Shown: positions 33,253-44,934, counted from the first letter of the stretch. The stretch is 64,000 bases of DNA from Zygaena filipendulae (GCA_907165275.2 OU015663.1:1252501-1316500), one strand, 5' to 3'. The notes: a model not told the origin generated them from the letters alone. Made by a program: numbers and translations.

Positions 33253-33402
33253 TGCGGAGATTCTAAAACTCCTTCACTGATAAATATCTCTGCGTGACAT
33301 AGGATAACCTGATACGAAGAGTTTCCGAGGAAAAATCGAAATTGACGTAGATGTTTATTAGAATTATTTCATTGTTTCCCTTAAATTGGAGTTTATTATT
33401 TA

Positions 33403-33490
33403 CTAGCCGTTTGCCGTGGTCAACATCCGCGATAATTTCAGAGTTCCCGCGGGATTTCCGGGATAAAAAGTAGGCTCCCTATGTCCTGGT
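33403..33490 (-). mobile_element. Helitron 3' fragment
   Basis: CTAGCCGTTTGCCGTGG, then TTCCCGCGGGATTTCCGGGA. Truncated. Confidence 0.55.
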
Positions 33491-34861
33491 CATTGACTGT
33501 TTTACACGAAGCCAAAGATATACAGTCACAAAAAGGCCACTTGAATACTATTTATAAAATAAAAATAAAAAATAGCTGTAGACAGTCACAATTTTATCTT
33601 AAATAAAATAAAGAAAAATGGTCAAGAACGAACTTATAAAATATGCAGCGAATGAGTCATAAATTCCATTATTCTAAAGCTTACAAACGTGTTAAAAGCG
33701 TACCGTTGTTTCTCACATATTCCTAATCGACCTGTTGGGAAATGTATTTGATTTTATACCTACCATTACATTAAGAAAGCCTTTGACGGTTTATCAGCAA
33801 GTCACATTGCCAACTGAAATCGCGTGTCAGTGGCACACAAATCCACAGTTGCGCTGTAGCAGCAAGAAATAATGGAATGGCTTTACCATGATTTCTAGCT
33901 TGCGTTACATTGCACGAACTAAAAAAAATTGAGCAATCGCGGGACGTCTGGCAGATGTGAAACATTCTTATTGAGCATAAAAAGATTAAAGGAAATGAAT
34001 AAGATAAGACACGATTAAAAATATGTATAATATTCAGATTGTTTTAAAGAAAAATTCAAAAATTAAATGAAGACATAATTCCCTTCATTAGTGACTTAAG
34101 TCGCAGAGTCACATAGCACAGTCACAGCCTGAGTGTTTAATATATAATATATCTTAAGTATATATTCACAAGAAAATATATATACCTATAAGTATTAGGT
34201 ATATCAGTTGTCTGGTATAGAACAAGCTCTGGTTAGTTTGGGACCAGGTGGTGCTGTGAGAATGGCCGAATCTTATTATTATTACTATTAAATCTAACGG
34301 AAAATCTGTGACATTATGTTTATCCTACTGTCATTTTCACGTGTGAAAATTGGACATTATGGCTAGTTTAACAGTTTTACCCAAGTGTGGACAAACCATG
34401 GTTTTGCGGATCTCTGCGATCTCTGCGATTGTGGGATCTCTGCGAGAAATCATGATAACTACAGAGCGGTGCAAAAGAAATCGAAAGTCACGTTAGCTTG
34501 TAAAAACTCATATCATACGCAGTGAAATACGTCAGAGAGCGAATAGTAAATTACATCCAGACATTCAAGTACGTGAATATCCTTGTCTCCCCAATATACG
34601 AATTAAGCAAATTCAAACGCCCGAAGCTGTCACCACAAATTGACAAGAGGCCTTTGAAATAGTTATTTCACGTGTAAATACCGCATCCCAGATAATGACA
34701 GATATTATGTACATTATGTACATATATTATTATATGTATGATACAATATTAGACCACTCGGTGGTTGTAGCCAACCAGATATCATCATGCGTGTACGAAA
34801 TTATCTATTTGTCATTGTAAAGCAAATAGGCTTAGGCGAATAATAAACAAAATGATGCACT
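33491..34861. other. Gene-free spacer
   Basis: A short GATCTCTGC tandem lies at 34405-34445. No gene or shared repeat. Confidence 0.4.
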
Positions 34862-34949
34862 TATGCTGTGCTGGTTGACTTTTTGTTGCGACACGCTGGT
34901 TTGCTTCTTTTGTTATTGCATATTAACGATTGTCGTAATAAATAACACA
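34862..34949 (+). mobile_element. LINE 3' end
   Basis: 'TTATGCTGTGCTGGTTGAC', TTTTTGTTGCGACA and GTCGTAATAAATAA match 52720-52810, where a short TTTCA tail also follows. Confidence 0.7.
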
Positions 34950-35449
34950 TTCATTTCATTTCATTTCATTTCATTTCATTTCATTTCATTTCATTTCATT
35001 TCATTTCATTTCATTTCATTTCATTTCATTTCATTTCATTTCATTTCATTTCATTTCATTTCATTTCATTTCATTTCATTTCATTTCATTTCATTTCATT
35101 TCATTTCATTTCATTTCATTTCATTTCATTTCATTTCATTTCATTTCATTTCATTTCATTTCATTTCATTTCATTTCATTTCATTTCATTTCATTTCATT
35201 TCATTTCATTTCATTTCATTTCATTTCATTTCATTTCATTTCATTTCATTTCATTTCATTTCATTTCATTTCATTTCATTTCATTTCATTTCATTTCATT
35301 TCATTTCATTTCATTTCATTTCATTTCATTTCATTTCATTTCATTTCATTTCATTTCATTTCATTTCATTTCATTTCATTTCATTTCATTTTATTTCATT
35401 TCATTTCATTTCATTTCATTTCATTTTATTTCATTTCATTTCATTTCAT
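34950..35449. repeat. (TTTCA)n microsatellite, ~100 units
   Basis: About 500 bp of TTTCA with two T-for-C changes near 35391 and 35425, directly after a LINE polyadenylation region. The regularity suggests recent expansion. Confidence 0.97.
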
Positions 35450-36464
35450 CTCACTCTTTGCCGTCGCTCGTCACTTCCGTTGACTTCATGGCCGTCACTT
35501 CCGTCGTCTGTTAATATTTTATTCGTCTAAAGAGGTTTAATTCATATTACATATTTTCCTATGAGATAACTTCAGAAGCTATAATAAAGCCACAAACATA
35601 TCAGTGTTTTAGAGTTATCTGAGAGTTGGTGATATCGGCCAGAATGATATCGAATGCATATAATATGCAAATAAATATAATTTATCAGTATATTTCTAGC
35701 CTAACATTTACCATAAAGATAATATCATCTTAAATGCATAGTATAATATTTGCATTATCGGGGATAAAAAGTTATTAGTTTTTAAATGAACAATCAAAAA
35801 TATTTCACCCAAACCTCAAGCTCTTGCCTAAACTTGCCAAAAAGAATTTTAAAATGATGGTTTTTTTATCAAACTTTTCTATTAGGTATCTATCATGTTG
35901 CAAAGAATTATATTTTTGGGGGTCAAATAAGTCGTGTCGTACGGTGAAAACAAATCATTTTTCAGAAAGTAATTATAAAATAAATTTTAATAAAAGTTAT
36001 AAATTATATTTACACAAATTGTGACGTAGATGAAACGATTGATTTGTACTAAGAATAAAGTTGAAAAAACGAATATAAAATGACTACAACACTTTATTTG
36101 GTACATTTTATACGTTTTAGAATCGGTCGATTGGTTATCGGTCCCTCTAAAGATAACGTTCATTTTCTATTTTCATAATAAAACAGTAGAATTTTTCTGT
36201 ATATTAAATACCTATACATATTTACCAATAGTATAGATTCATAAAACAATAGGTCCAGAACATAAAAAAAAAACTTTTTTCTTGTTGTAAGTTCACGCTA
36301 ATCTCCAAAACTAATGAACGAATCTTATATTATGATTTTGACAATTAGATAAGCATAGCTTGAGCGACATATTTATATACTTTAAAAAATCCGATGTTAG
36401 GAATAAAGTTTTTTAAAGCCATTTTACACCGGTAAAACCACGAGCACCAACTAGTCCTACAGTA
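35450..36464. other. Gene-free AT-rich spacer
   Basis: No supported gene. Confidence 0.4.
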
Positions 36465-36800
36465 TAATAAATATGTAAAATTTGTGAACATGTTTGTTAC
36501 TCGATCACTCATTAACGGTATAATGGATTTGGATGGAATTTGACACATATTATATAGAATATTTTTTGGATACATACACAAGATAGGATCGGGGGGCACG
36601 GCAGTGCCCTCGCCAAGTCGAGCGCGTAGCATACCATTGTTCCAAATGAAGAGAGTAATTAAATTAATTTTGAAATTAACGCGGTTGTAAACGCGAATAA
36701 CGGCGATGAAATTCGAATTTTGTGACTCAATAACGAAAACGGGTGAACCGTTTTGGATGAAATTTGACACAAGAATGTGTATATTTTGGATACACATGGG
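36465..36800 (+). mobile_element. Two decayed Helitron-like copies
   Basis: 'TGTTTGTTACTCGATCACTC' and 'GGATTTGGATGGAATTTGAC' at 36490-36545, and 'TGTGACTCAATAACGAAAAC' with 'TTTGGATGAAATTTGACAC' at 36720-36770, repeat the family core twice. The ends are lost. Confidence 0.5.
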
Positions 36801-36924
36801 ATACTAGTCGTCACGTCACGAGTTTCTAAAGTTCCTTCTGATTTGTAAGCGAGGGCAAATACGGGGTATAGCTTGCATATATTCGTGAAAAAATTCAAAT
36901 TCAAATTATTACCCCAAAGAAACA

Positions 36925-37030
36925 CTAAAAATTAGACAAATATAGAATAAAATAAGAACAGAGCAAAAGGCGACCTTATTGCTAGAGGAAATCTTTTCAA
37001 GGCAACCTTAAGGTGAAAAGGAGCTGTACC
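36925..37030 (-). mobile_element. LINE 3' end
   Basis: The minus strand reads AAGGTTGCCTTGAAAAGATT, CTAGCAATAAGGTCGCCTTT and then an AGAATA tail. Confidence 0.6.
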
Positions 37031-37469
37031 TACATAGAAATAAACATTATTATGAAGAAGAAAAAAACGCCACCCAATGCAAATTAGCTGTAGTTTGCAT
37101 AGACTAGAAAATCGTTATCTAATGTCAAAGACGATGCAATAAACGTAACCGGACCGGCCGGCGGCAGCTGTTCCCTGCAAAGCTTTTAACGAAATTGGCT
37201 TTAGATTATACATTTTAAAAAGGTTTCTTTCAGATTGTACAGTATTTTTATAATAGAATTATATTTATGTATCTATTTTAAGTGTAGGAAAAACTTGTTT
37301 TCTACAATATTAGTTTCGAATTTGAAACGAGAGTAGTAAAGTTAGCAAATAAAATCATTCGCACCTATATGTTAACTTATACCTTTTGATTTATGAGGAA
37401 AGTATTTTTAATGCGAATACCAATTGTTTCCGGGAAGCGGAATTCCGTGATTAATATTATAATCTTTTA
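37031..37469. other. Gene-free spacer
   Basis: Nothing recognised. Confidence 0.4.
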
Positions 37470-37907
37470 ATAGTATATTTCATTATAAGTGCGGAAAGCC
37501 TGTCATTGCAAAGAGTTCCGACAAATGTCTACCCGAGCCGAGGCGCAGCCGAAGGTGAGGGTTGACAGTCGGAACTAGTTGCAATGACGGTTCCGCACGT
37601 GTACTGAACAACTATTTTTAATACAGTTGCGAAAAAAATGAAGAAATTTAATAAAATATCAAAAACACAACAAACTCAACTAAGTTCCAACTGTGATCAA
37701 GAGATGGCGCTAGTCGTATTAGTAATGCGAAACCTACGTTTCGCAATGCAAAAAAGTGTGTCAAAGTCGTGTCGCCATTTGACAGTTGGCAAAGAGAACG
37801 CACGAGTTCGGGAAAGGTAAACAAAAAGCTCGAGTATGTAATAGCCCACATCCCGAACGCTAAACGTCCCTGCAATACGCCACTTTTTGAGCAACTGTAT
37901 TAAAAAA
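37470..37907. mobile_element. Element family I, copy 2
   Basis: Same order of blocks as 22963-23388. It differs by a few substitutions and a short insertion (ACCTACGTTTCGCAATGC) near 37733. No foldback arms surround it, unlike copy 1. Confidence 0.75.
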
Positions 37908-38475
37908 TATATTCCCATTTCATTTAGTTAGGTACTGATTTTCTCAGATATAACGCAATTTCGTTTAAAGATTTACAACAGGTTAACAATTATACCTACT
38001 AGCAATTAAAATGGTTGAAACCCAATTTAAAATATAATTTCTGTATAAACCTAATATCTCTACCTAGCTAATGTAAGGATTAACTAGCGCACATTATCCG
38101 GTTTCTCCTGTACACAATCGTCATTAACTTTAACGAGCCTGTAAAAGTTTGCTCTAATTAATGTTTCGTAGATTCCAGACGACCTCTATCTATGTTAGTA
38201 GTTTTCTCGAAAGGATCGTAATTTTGCATTTAGTCAACGAATTTACGAAATAAATAAAACATTACTTATGTACAATTAATAATATTCTCTTTTGCTGACG
38301 ATGCAAAACTGTTTTAGTTTCTTACTTAGGTACAGATAATATCAAGTTATTCGAACCCAAAACAACAGTTATAATACAATAAACAACACAAAAACAATTT
38401 TTGTTCGTCATTAAGTTCGATAACATCTTCCGATAGATAAACAAATTTTACATCGGGGAAAAGTTAATGGAACTT
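37908..38475. other. Gene-free spacer
   Basis: Nothing recognised. Confidence 0.4.
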
Positions 38476-38938
38476 GGCCCTTATTCACTATGACCATAAA
38501 AAAATAAAAATAAAATAAAATAACTTTATTTTCAGACGTATATCCATAGTGTGTTAGTTAGTAGGTACAATTTTTGCTTATTACTATTGTTAATAGGTAG
38601 GCAACTAGGCAACAAATTGGGTAGAAAGGATGCCAGGGTCACTGTGCCACACGTCTAACGTGTAGCTCAGTGAACCTGACAGTAAGAGGAGAATTAAGCC
38701 TCTCTGATATCATCTTCAGGACACACCATAACACGGCGCGTTAAGATAACGCGCCACAAAAAATGTCTTCTCCTCGTAATCAAAGAAGTTTCACTCCAAA
38801 AAAAAAATACATTTACAACGTTTCTAATGGCACACAGAATAATAATTTCTATAATTTTGCATCTAGAACGTTTGGGAATTCGTTTTTGAGGCGCGCGTTT
38901 TGTGCAAGATATGTTGTTGATCATAGTGAATAATGGCC
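38476..38938. mobile_element. MITE family E with LINE-tail insertion
   Basis: GGCCCTTATTCACTATGACC at left and TCATAGTGAATAATGGCC at right. Between 38500 and 38725 a foreign A-rich stretch (AAATAAAATAACTTTATTTT onward) interrupts one arm. Confidence 0.7.
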
Positions 38939-39020
38939 TTTATTACTTTAGTTTTTCCTAAACTTTATAAAAGCAACCGTCAATAATATACAAATTGTAT
39001 TCAATCTGCTACGAATCTCA

Positions 39021-39025
39021 TCAGT
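39021..39025 (+). promoter_or_regulatory. Candidate initiator (TCAGT)
   Basis: An arthropod-type TCAGT initiator word lies 74 bp before the chosen ATG of the receptor, and the frame is open across it. No TATA box is obvious. This is tentative. Confidence 0.25.
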
Positions 39026-39098
39026 CTTCGTGGTATTGTTGTTACAGAGTTTTAGTTTTCAAATTCAAATATACTTTATCCATTCAGTGACGGAAACG

Positions 39099-39713
39099 AT
39101 GTTATTAAAATCAACGTTCAATATAATATCGTGTTTTATCATCTTCGAAAGTTTCATTTGCATAAACCGCTCTTACCTTATAGAAAATCCAAAATTGAGA
39201 TCCATTTGTAACTCTATTACCTTAGCAGTAACGACTATTATTCTTGGTATTTTAGTATATGATATTGTATATATCGAAAGCGTTATTCAAATCGGCGTCA
39301 TAGTCTTTCTTGTTTACGTCTGCTTCGAGTTCTTCATCCTCGCTTCGCTCGCTTTTTGGAAGAAATGCCTCTTCGAGACGCTGAGGAAGTTGGATGAAAA
39401 GTGTGCCAATATCGATGATGATTATTTTACGTGTATGAAAAAGAAAACTGTGTTAGCGACGGCCATTGCCGTAGTATCAGCTGTTTTGGATTTCGCTGGT
39501 GCGAGTTCGTTGAAACTTGGTTATAGTGCCCCCGTCATCATATGTGTAGCAACTTTGGCGCAGGATGCAGAATTAACACTCATCGGTCTATTGATTAGTG
39601 GAATCAATATGAGATTGTCCAAATTAGAAGGAATGTGTCCTCGGCCGGCGTCGAGAATCTACAGAGGTGCTTTATTGGCTAGCGACCAATTGAACGAAGA
39701 ATTTCAATTTAGG
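39099..39713 (+). CDS. Receptor exon 1 (residues 1-205)
   Basis: Starts MLLKSTFNIISCFIIFES and ends EEFQFR at AGG|GTAAGA. It holds four hydrophobic segments and the charged loop with FWKKCLFETLRKLDEKC. The frame is open upstream to about 38952, but with no ATG. Confidence 0.82.
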
Positions 39714-42700
39714 GTAAGATGACAACATAACATAATGTAGCTCTCCTTCCTCTTAGGGGATGCGATTAAAAAAATGCTGAAATACATGTTTATTTAACAA
39801 TATTTTTGATAAATTTTAAGTTCTTAGAAAACTTTTTTTGTGCCTCATACAAATTTCTTTTGGTTAAGGATTGTATTTTTATGTACTTATATGTTTCCTT
39901 AGTGAGGCTTTGCGTCATTTCTTATAAATAGCTTGACATATTAGTATACATAATACTAGCTGTTTTCCACGGTTTGCCTACGTTGATTTTCTTTTCTGTG
40001 CCCCTCAAAATGCATAATACACAAAATTTAATGATGATCTATTGAGTAGTTAAAGCATGAGCGCGAAACACCGCAGCACCTAGCTAATGCTGAGTTGGTG
40101 ACCTTTTCGGCAGAGCATGCAAGAGATATATATTTTATACAAATTTAGATTGCTTGTGTTTGTATCTTTTTCTTATGTGTTGTGCTGAAATAAATGTATT
40201 TTCTTCTTCTTCTTAAACAAATAAAGATGAATTTATAATATCAGGACTGGCGTAGATTGTTATTGGTATAATATAAGTATGATATTATTACAGATCTCTC
40301 TAATGATCGTGAGCACAGTGATCCTGAATGTGGCCTACGCGGTAGCTATTTTCTTAGCAGAATCTGAATTGGTATGTAGATACACTCAGCATCAACAATA
40401 TGTCAACACTTCTGTCATTCGCGCGTACGTTGAACTTTACCACTGTCAAAAGTGGTTACATATTTCTGATGCGAGTGTTATCAAGACAAGATCGAAAAAA
40501 ACTAAATTTTAGAAATGTGCAGTAGGTGATAAAGTTCACAACTGTTAGAACCCGTTTACAAATTTTTCACGCAGGTGAAACCGCGGGCACCAGCAAGTAA
40601 AAAAAAAATACTGAACACCAATGTTTATTTTTTGTGTGAGCCGATAGTAATTTCTGAATTTCCAGTACTGTTTATCCCGGAATTCCCGCGAGAACTCCGA
40701 AATTACAACGGGTGGAACCGCGTTGGACAGCTAGTTGCTATATAAAACTTAAAAAATTGCATACCTACTCTTTGAGGTAACAATTTGCGTGTCCACGTGA
40801 AATTACGGTACGTTTCTTAGTAGGTATTCTAAAACGATAATGATTACAGATTAATTATAAGCAGTTGTGCCCATTTTCCAGTTCTTCAAAGTAGCGGTGT
40901 ACATCGCGTGGCGCGAGTTCAGATCCTTGTATGCCCTGCGGTTCGTCTGCTCCGCATCAGCGACCTCTGACAATATCTGCAGGAGTCTCGCCTTCCATCT
41001 AGCTTGCAGGCTGGTGTTCAACAAGTCGCAAGGTGAGCGAATCCGTGGGCAAACGCTGACGCAAAGTGCAGAATGGCTTTTAGTGAAAATTCATTGATCT
41101 TGTACCTTTTTATTTATATTTATTTACTACCAGTTGATCCCCCACAGTTTCGACCTGGTTAATTAGGTTATCCGACAAAATAATTTGTTTTTAGTCCGTT
41201 CTGCAGATTCATAAAAAATATTAGACAGTTCTTTTTTTCTTTTTTACGTAGCTAAGCAAAAAATAACGAGGTACGTCGAGTCCAAATTTCGCGTGACGTC
41301 ACAAGCAGGTGCTGTTTTTTGCGTACGCCGTTACGAGCCTTCACTCCTAAACTTTAATGCGCTTTATCCAAGTATATTTCCATGAATTTTCAAAAGCAAA
41401 ATATACGTGTCTATTATTCTTTTACTATCCAACCGACGGACTAAATAGAATTTAGAAAAAAAAAGTACCTAGTCATATAGCCTACGACATAAAAAGTACC
41501 ATGTGTTACTCAGGAATACCTACTTTAGCTTTCAGTAAGTGAAAGAATTTTGAAAATCCGTTTAGTAGTTTTTGAGTTTACAAAAAACCTCTCTTATAGT
41601 CAAAAATATCATCACATGATAATATTTAGTTATCGTTTTAATTCATATTTTGCATCAGTCCAGGCAAAAATCCTTCTTGTTACGCTACAAGTAACTTAAC
41701 AATATAACCAAAGATATTAAGAAAGACAGCAATTTGCATTCCCCTTTATAACTAACGCCCTACTTTGAGTAGACAGGACAAAAAAAATATGACCCTTCAG
41801 CCTTCATTCAATAGAAAAGTAGGTAGCGAGGAACTTACGTTAAGTACCTATTTTATTGCGTAATTTCGCCACCTTAGCAAGGGACCGTGTGGCCTAATGG
41901 ATAAGGCGTCGGACTTCGGATCCGAAGATTGCAGGTTCGAGTCCTGTCACGGTCGAACGTTTCTTTTGCGTTTTCTTATCGTATTTTAAATTTTGGTTGT
42001 CTACGCTAACTGTTGATTCCAGTTTTAGCATTACAAAAAAAAAACGACCGTCAATGATATTTTTATACAGAATGTCTTTGACCTATGTGTATTGTTTAAC
42101 CGCAGGCTTGCATGGCTTGTAACAAAACAGAAAAAAAGAAATAACGACAATAATGAGTATTGTAATAAATGTAATTATTGTAAAGTAGCTAGATAATGAA
42201 CGGGTGTTATTAGTCCTGATTTCGATGTAGCGCTATAAAGTCACATACGATTCTGATGGAAGTTTAAAACGACATAAGTATAAATGAAATCCACTGAAGT
42301 TGAGATTATTTTCTAGGGCAAAATGCAAGTCCCTTATCGAGTTTTGCCATAGCCATAAAATGCATAGAGGTAAGATAACCCCTGAAGTGTCATCCTGCGC
42401 TCGGCAGCGAATGCATAGAGCTAAGGTAGAGCTATAGTTTTTACCACATAACATAAAATAACTGATAGAAGGGACATCAACTTAGATTAGTATGAAGAGT
42501 GAAAACAGGTGAAAACCAGTGTCGCCGGGTGATTTTCGCACACAAAAATATTCATCACTCACTAAAACATTCATTAACGTAAAGAACTGTTTTAACGCTT
42601 TTTGGTTACGTTTTTACTTAGTCACTGTTTTCAAAATTCACAGTTTTGGGAATATTGTGGAAAATATACTTGGTATACTAGCAAAAGAAGTTTTCCTTTG

Positions 42701-43979
42701 TATCCATGGCGCGCCTGCCCCGCCTACATGTCCTTTCCAGTTAATTTATTTGGTCTGTGGTCTATACAAACAAACATTGTTACCTTTACTTTACACGCCT
42801 TAACTACTCAACTGTTCACCATGGAATTTCGCGTGCACGTCGTCAGGACAAAAAAGTAAAAAAGGACATATGATACTTTTCATCCCGGAATTCCCGCGGG
42901 AACTTCGAAATCAACGCGGGTGAAACCGCAGGGACCACACTACTAACCTAACCTAACTAATACAATATGTGGTAAACTGTAATCAGGCAACACCGGGAAG
43001 TACAGTGAAGAGATGAGGTTGGTGCGGAGATGGTATTTCGTGGTGTCGAACCGGCGACCCCGCTACGACACCTGTTCACACCACCCCTTGAACTTGGCCG
43101 TGCCCCTCAAGCTGCTCAATGCCAGCGCCACTTACTTCATCATCATCATACAGGTAAGTCCACCTAGCCGAAAATCAGCACAGTACAGTGTTAATAATAC
43201 TCTCGAAGCAGCCGTGTGGACAAACCCAAATGCCAAGTATCCAAGTTGATAGCAGACGTCATTCAGATAGAGAAAAATATTTTTTTTTTACGTAAGTAGG
43301 TACCGTGTATACTTTCGTATGTATTTAGCGAAAAGCTTTTAATTTGGAATTACAAACAGACCCTTTGAAATTTATCTATATTATTTTATCTTTTGTTAAT
43401 CTTGTACTACGAGTATAATAAAAAAAAATCTTTAATAATTATAATAAATAAAGTAGGGTAAACAGTAATTAAAAAAGATGTTTTAATACCTAAACACCAG
43501 AAGTGACCGTTTTTGGCACTTTATTTCCAAACTTTTATATCAAGTTCATAGTAAAAAAAAATTATTGCATTTACCCTATTTTGCACAAAACAGTACTTAC
43601 CTAGTCAGTAAAATTACAAAAATAATAATTATACAAGTAGGATATAATTTTTAAGTTAACCGGTGTAACGGCCGCACTCAGAGTCGACTTTAATGATTAC
43701 TTAATTAAGTATTGATTTTTAAAACAAAACTGCCGCAATCAGACAAGTTTAATAAATTAATGTTAATTGGCATTTAACTAATTAAGTTACATCTCGTTGA
43801 ATGCCAATTAACATTAAATTACTGAACGTCTCTGATTGCGGCAGTTTTGTTTTAAAAATCTATACTTAATTAAGTAATCATTAAAGTCGACTCTGAGTGC
43901 GGCGGTAAGTAGTAGGAGCTGTACGCAATATTATGTTAATGGAGATTTTTTTCCATTCCAGGTCTACATGGCATATTAA
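39099..43979 (+). CDS. Gustatory receptor gene, five exons (342 aa)
   Basis: Predicted seven-pass chemoreceptor of the insect gustatory receptor family, expected in the membrane of taste neurons. Joined exons are 39099-39713, 40294-40371, 40882-41032, 42987-43153 and 43962-43979. All introns are GT-AG, with phases 0, 0, 1 and 0. Hydrophobic segments lie near residues 40-58, 63-86, 116-136, 143-168 and 206-228, with later ones weaker and a last one in the C-terminal ~25 residues. The family signature TYhhhhhQF appears near the end as TYFIIIIQV, with V in place of F. SYLIENPKLRS near residue 25 fits the N-terminal region of these receptors. The first ATG of the frame was used; its -3 base is A. 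The length is at the short end for the family, so a missing N-terminal exon is possible. The frame is intact. The ligand cannot be inferred. Confidence 0.82.
39956..40075 (-). mobile_element. Helitron fragment in receptor intron 1
   Basis: CTAGCTGTTTTCCACGGTTT, then 'TGCATAATACACAAAATTTA' and 'ATTGAGTAGTTAAAGC'. Antisense to the gene. Confidence 0.55.
40140..40215 (+). mobile_element. LINE-type 3' tail in receptor intron 1
   Basis: 'TTGTGCTGAAATAAATGTAT' followed by TTCTTCTTCTTCTT resembles LINE ends. It includes an AATAAA in sense orientation within the intron. Confidence 0.45.
40294..40371 (+). CDS. Receptor exon 2 (26 codons)
   Basis: Acceptor TATTATTACAG, donor TTG|GTATGT. Encodes one membrane segment (ISLMIVSTVILNVAYAVAIF). 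Phase 0 on both sides. Confidence 0.8.
40570..40735 (+). mobile_element. Helitron 3' ends in receptor intron 2
   Basis: One hairpin end (GCAGGTGAAACCGCGGGCAC) at 40573, and a second 3' module from 'TTTATCCCGGAATTCCCGC' to GGACAGCTAG at 40732. Confidence 0.6.
40882..41032 (+). CDS. Receptor exon 3 (50 codons plus 1 nt)
   Basis: Acceptor CCATTTTCCAG, donor AAG|GTGAGC. Encodes FFKVAVYIAWREFRSLYALR and the following SATSDNICRSL region, which corresponds to the sixth membrane segment and intracellular loop of the family. Confidence 0.8.
41191..41444. mobile_element. MITE family G in receptor intron 3
   Basis: TTAGTCCGTTCTGCAGATTC at left, AACCGACGGACTAA at right. It contains TGACGTCAC near 41294. 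Confidence 0.8.
41883..41955 (+). tRNA. tRNA-Arg (anticodon TCG)
   Basis: 73 nt forming a full cloverleaf: acceptor GACCGTG pairs with CACGGTC, discriminator G. A box TGGCCTAATGG and B box GGTTCGAGTCC are intact. The anticodon stem is TCGGA/TCCGA with loop CTTCGGA, giving TCG, which reads CGA and probably other CGN codons. There is no intron, and a T-rich terminator follows at 41960-41967. It lies in the third intron of the gustatory receptor gene on the same strand. The perfect boxes and stems argue for a live gene, not a SINE head. Confidence 0.95.
42790..42940 (+). mobile_element. Helitron 3' part in receptor intron 3
   Basis: CACGCCTTAACTACTCAACT, CACGTCGTCAGGAC, then 'CCCGGAATTCCCGCGGGAAC' and an 'ACGCGGGTGAAACCGC' hairpin. 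It ends 45 bp before exon 4. Confidence 0.65.
42987..43153 (+). CDS. Receptor exon 4
   Basis: The acceptor at 42985-42986 (ACTGTAATCAG) is weak but gives the right phase. Donor CAG|GTAAGT is strong. It encodes EEMRLVRRWYFVV, then HHPLNLAVPLKLLNASATYF and IIIIQ, the conserved C-terminal block. Confidence 0.8.
43669..43905. mobile_element. Hairpin MITE family D in receptor intron 4
   Basis: Complete ~237-bp hairpin flanked by TAA on each side. It shares arms with 8664-8900. A transcript across it could form a long stem just before the terminal exon. Confidence 0.9.
43962..43979 (+). CDS. Receptor terminal micro-exon (VYMAY, stop)
   Basis: TTTTTTCCATTCCAG is a strong acceptor in phase 0. Five codons and TAA follow. 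Gustatory receptor genes commonly end with a very short last exon after the TYhhhhhQ codon block, which supports this call. A hairpin MITE ends only 56 bp upstream. Confidence 0.72.
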   Translation, partial: VYMAY

Positions 43980-44172
43980 TAACTCCGATAATCACTGAGT
44001 AATTATTAATTAGATACCGTTTTAAAAAAGAAACTCAATATCAATATATTCAAAACACGCTTTTGCCTGATCTCAAAAATATAATATCTTCCCTTTTATT
44101 TTCTTCCTTGTAAAAATTTTATGATCTTTTGTGAATATTACCTACAATAATATTTTGTTTTATACCTGCTTT

Positions 44173-44178
44173 AATAAA
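44173..44178 (+). promoter_or_regulatory. Candidate polyadenylation signal
   Basis: First AATAAA after the receptor stop, about 195 bp downstream. No other support. Confidence 0.4.
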
Positions 44179-44934
44179 ATTACCTGAAAATAGACTTTCT
44201 GATACATACATAGTACATACATACACCCAAATTCATCGCAAAACGTCGCTGTAGTTCCGCTCGAACTGAACAAAAAACGACAAATTCCCTTTTTAGAGCA
44301 AAAAAAAAACCATCGCTCACCGCTAGCTAGGGATGTGCCAAGTCTGTAACATGACTCCATTGAAGCAAAAACTTTTATTACATAGACCGCCTCTAGAATT
44401 CCATAGCCGATTCGCACATCAGCACGGCAGCAGTCCTTTGTTCAGAGCGATCAGAAACTACTACATCACTGGCAAGTGATACGAGGACAGTCCCACCGAT
44501 TTTTTTTTTCTAAACATGAAAAATTTCCGTTCCATTTTTTAATTATTAAAAAAAAAAAACAAATACAGTTGACAACCCTAGTCACTGCTGAAAGATTGTT
44601 CTCGTATTTTTCGTGCTTGGCAAGTAATAAATTATGACGTCACCGTCTCCTGGGCATTCGTTATGTCAGGGGCTGTGGCGTGGGCCCGCTAGAACCAGTG
44701 CCGTGACGTCTCTATATAGTAAAATGGGATTTTTGTTTATGTTTTTAAATAAGTACATATTTTACTACCTATGTTACTAAAAATGGGTGAATGTAATTCT
44801 GTAGTAAGCACCAAGATATTTATTTATGAACCCGACCCGATATTGTCCTGTCGCTTACAAAAATAACATATTAAAAAGGAGTTTAAATTTTTACATAATT
44901 TCTCAACTATCAGGGCTTTACGAATTTTATATAC
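44179..44934. other. Gene-free spacer
   Basis: Nothing recognised. Confidence 0.4.

Noticed and set aside
34863..35483. 206-codon frame of repeated FISFH
   Set aside because: It is produced by the TTTCA array; LINE tail plus microsatellite explains it fully.
39030..39098. Upstream GTG as a start for receptor exon 1
   Set aside because: Animal genes start at ATG. The first in-frame ATG is at 39099 with A at -3, so the extra 23 residues were not included.
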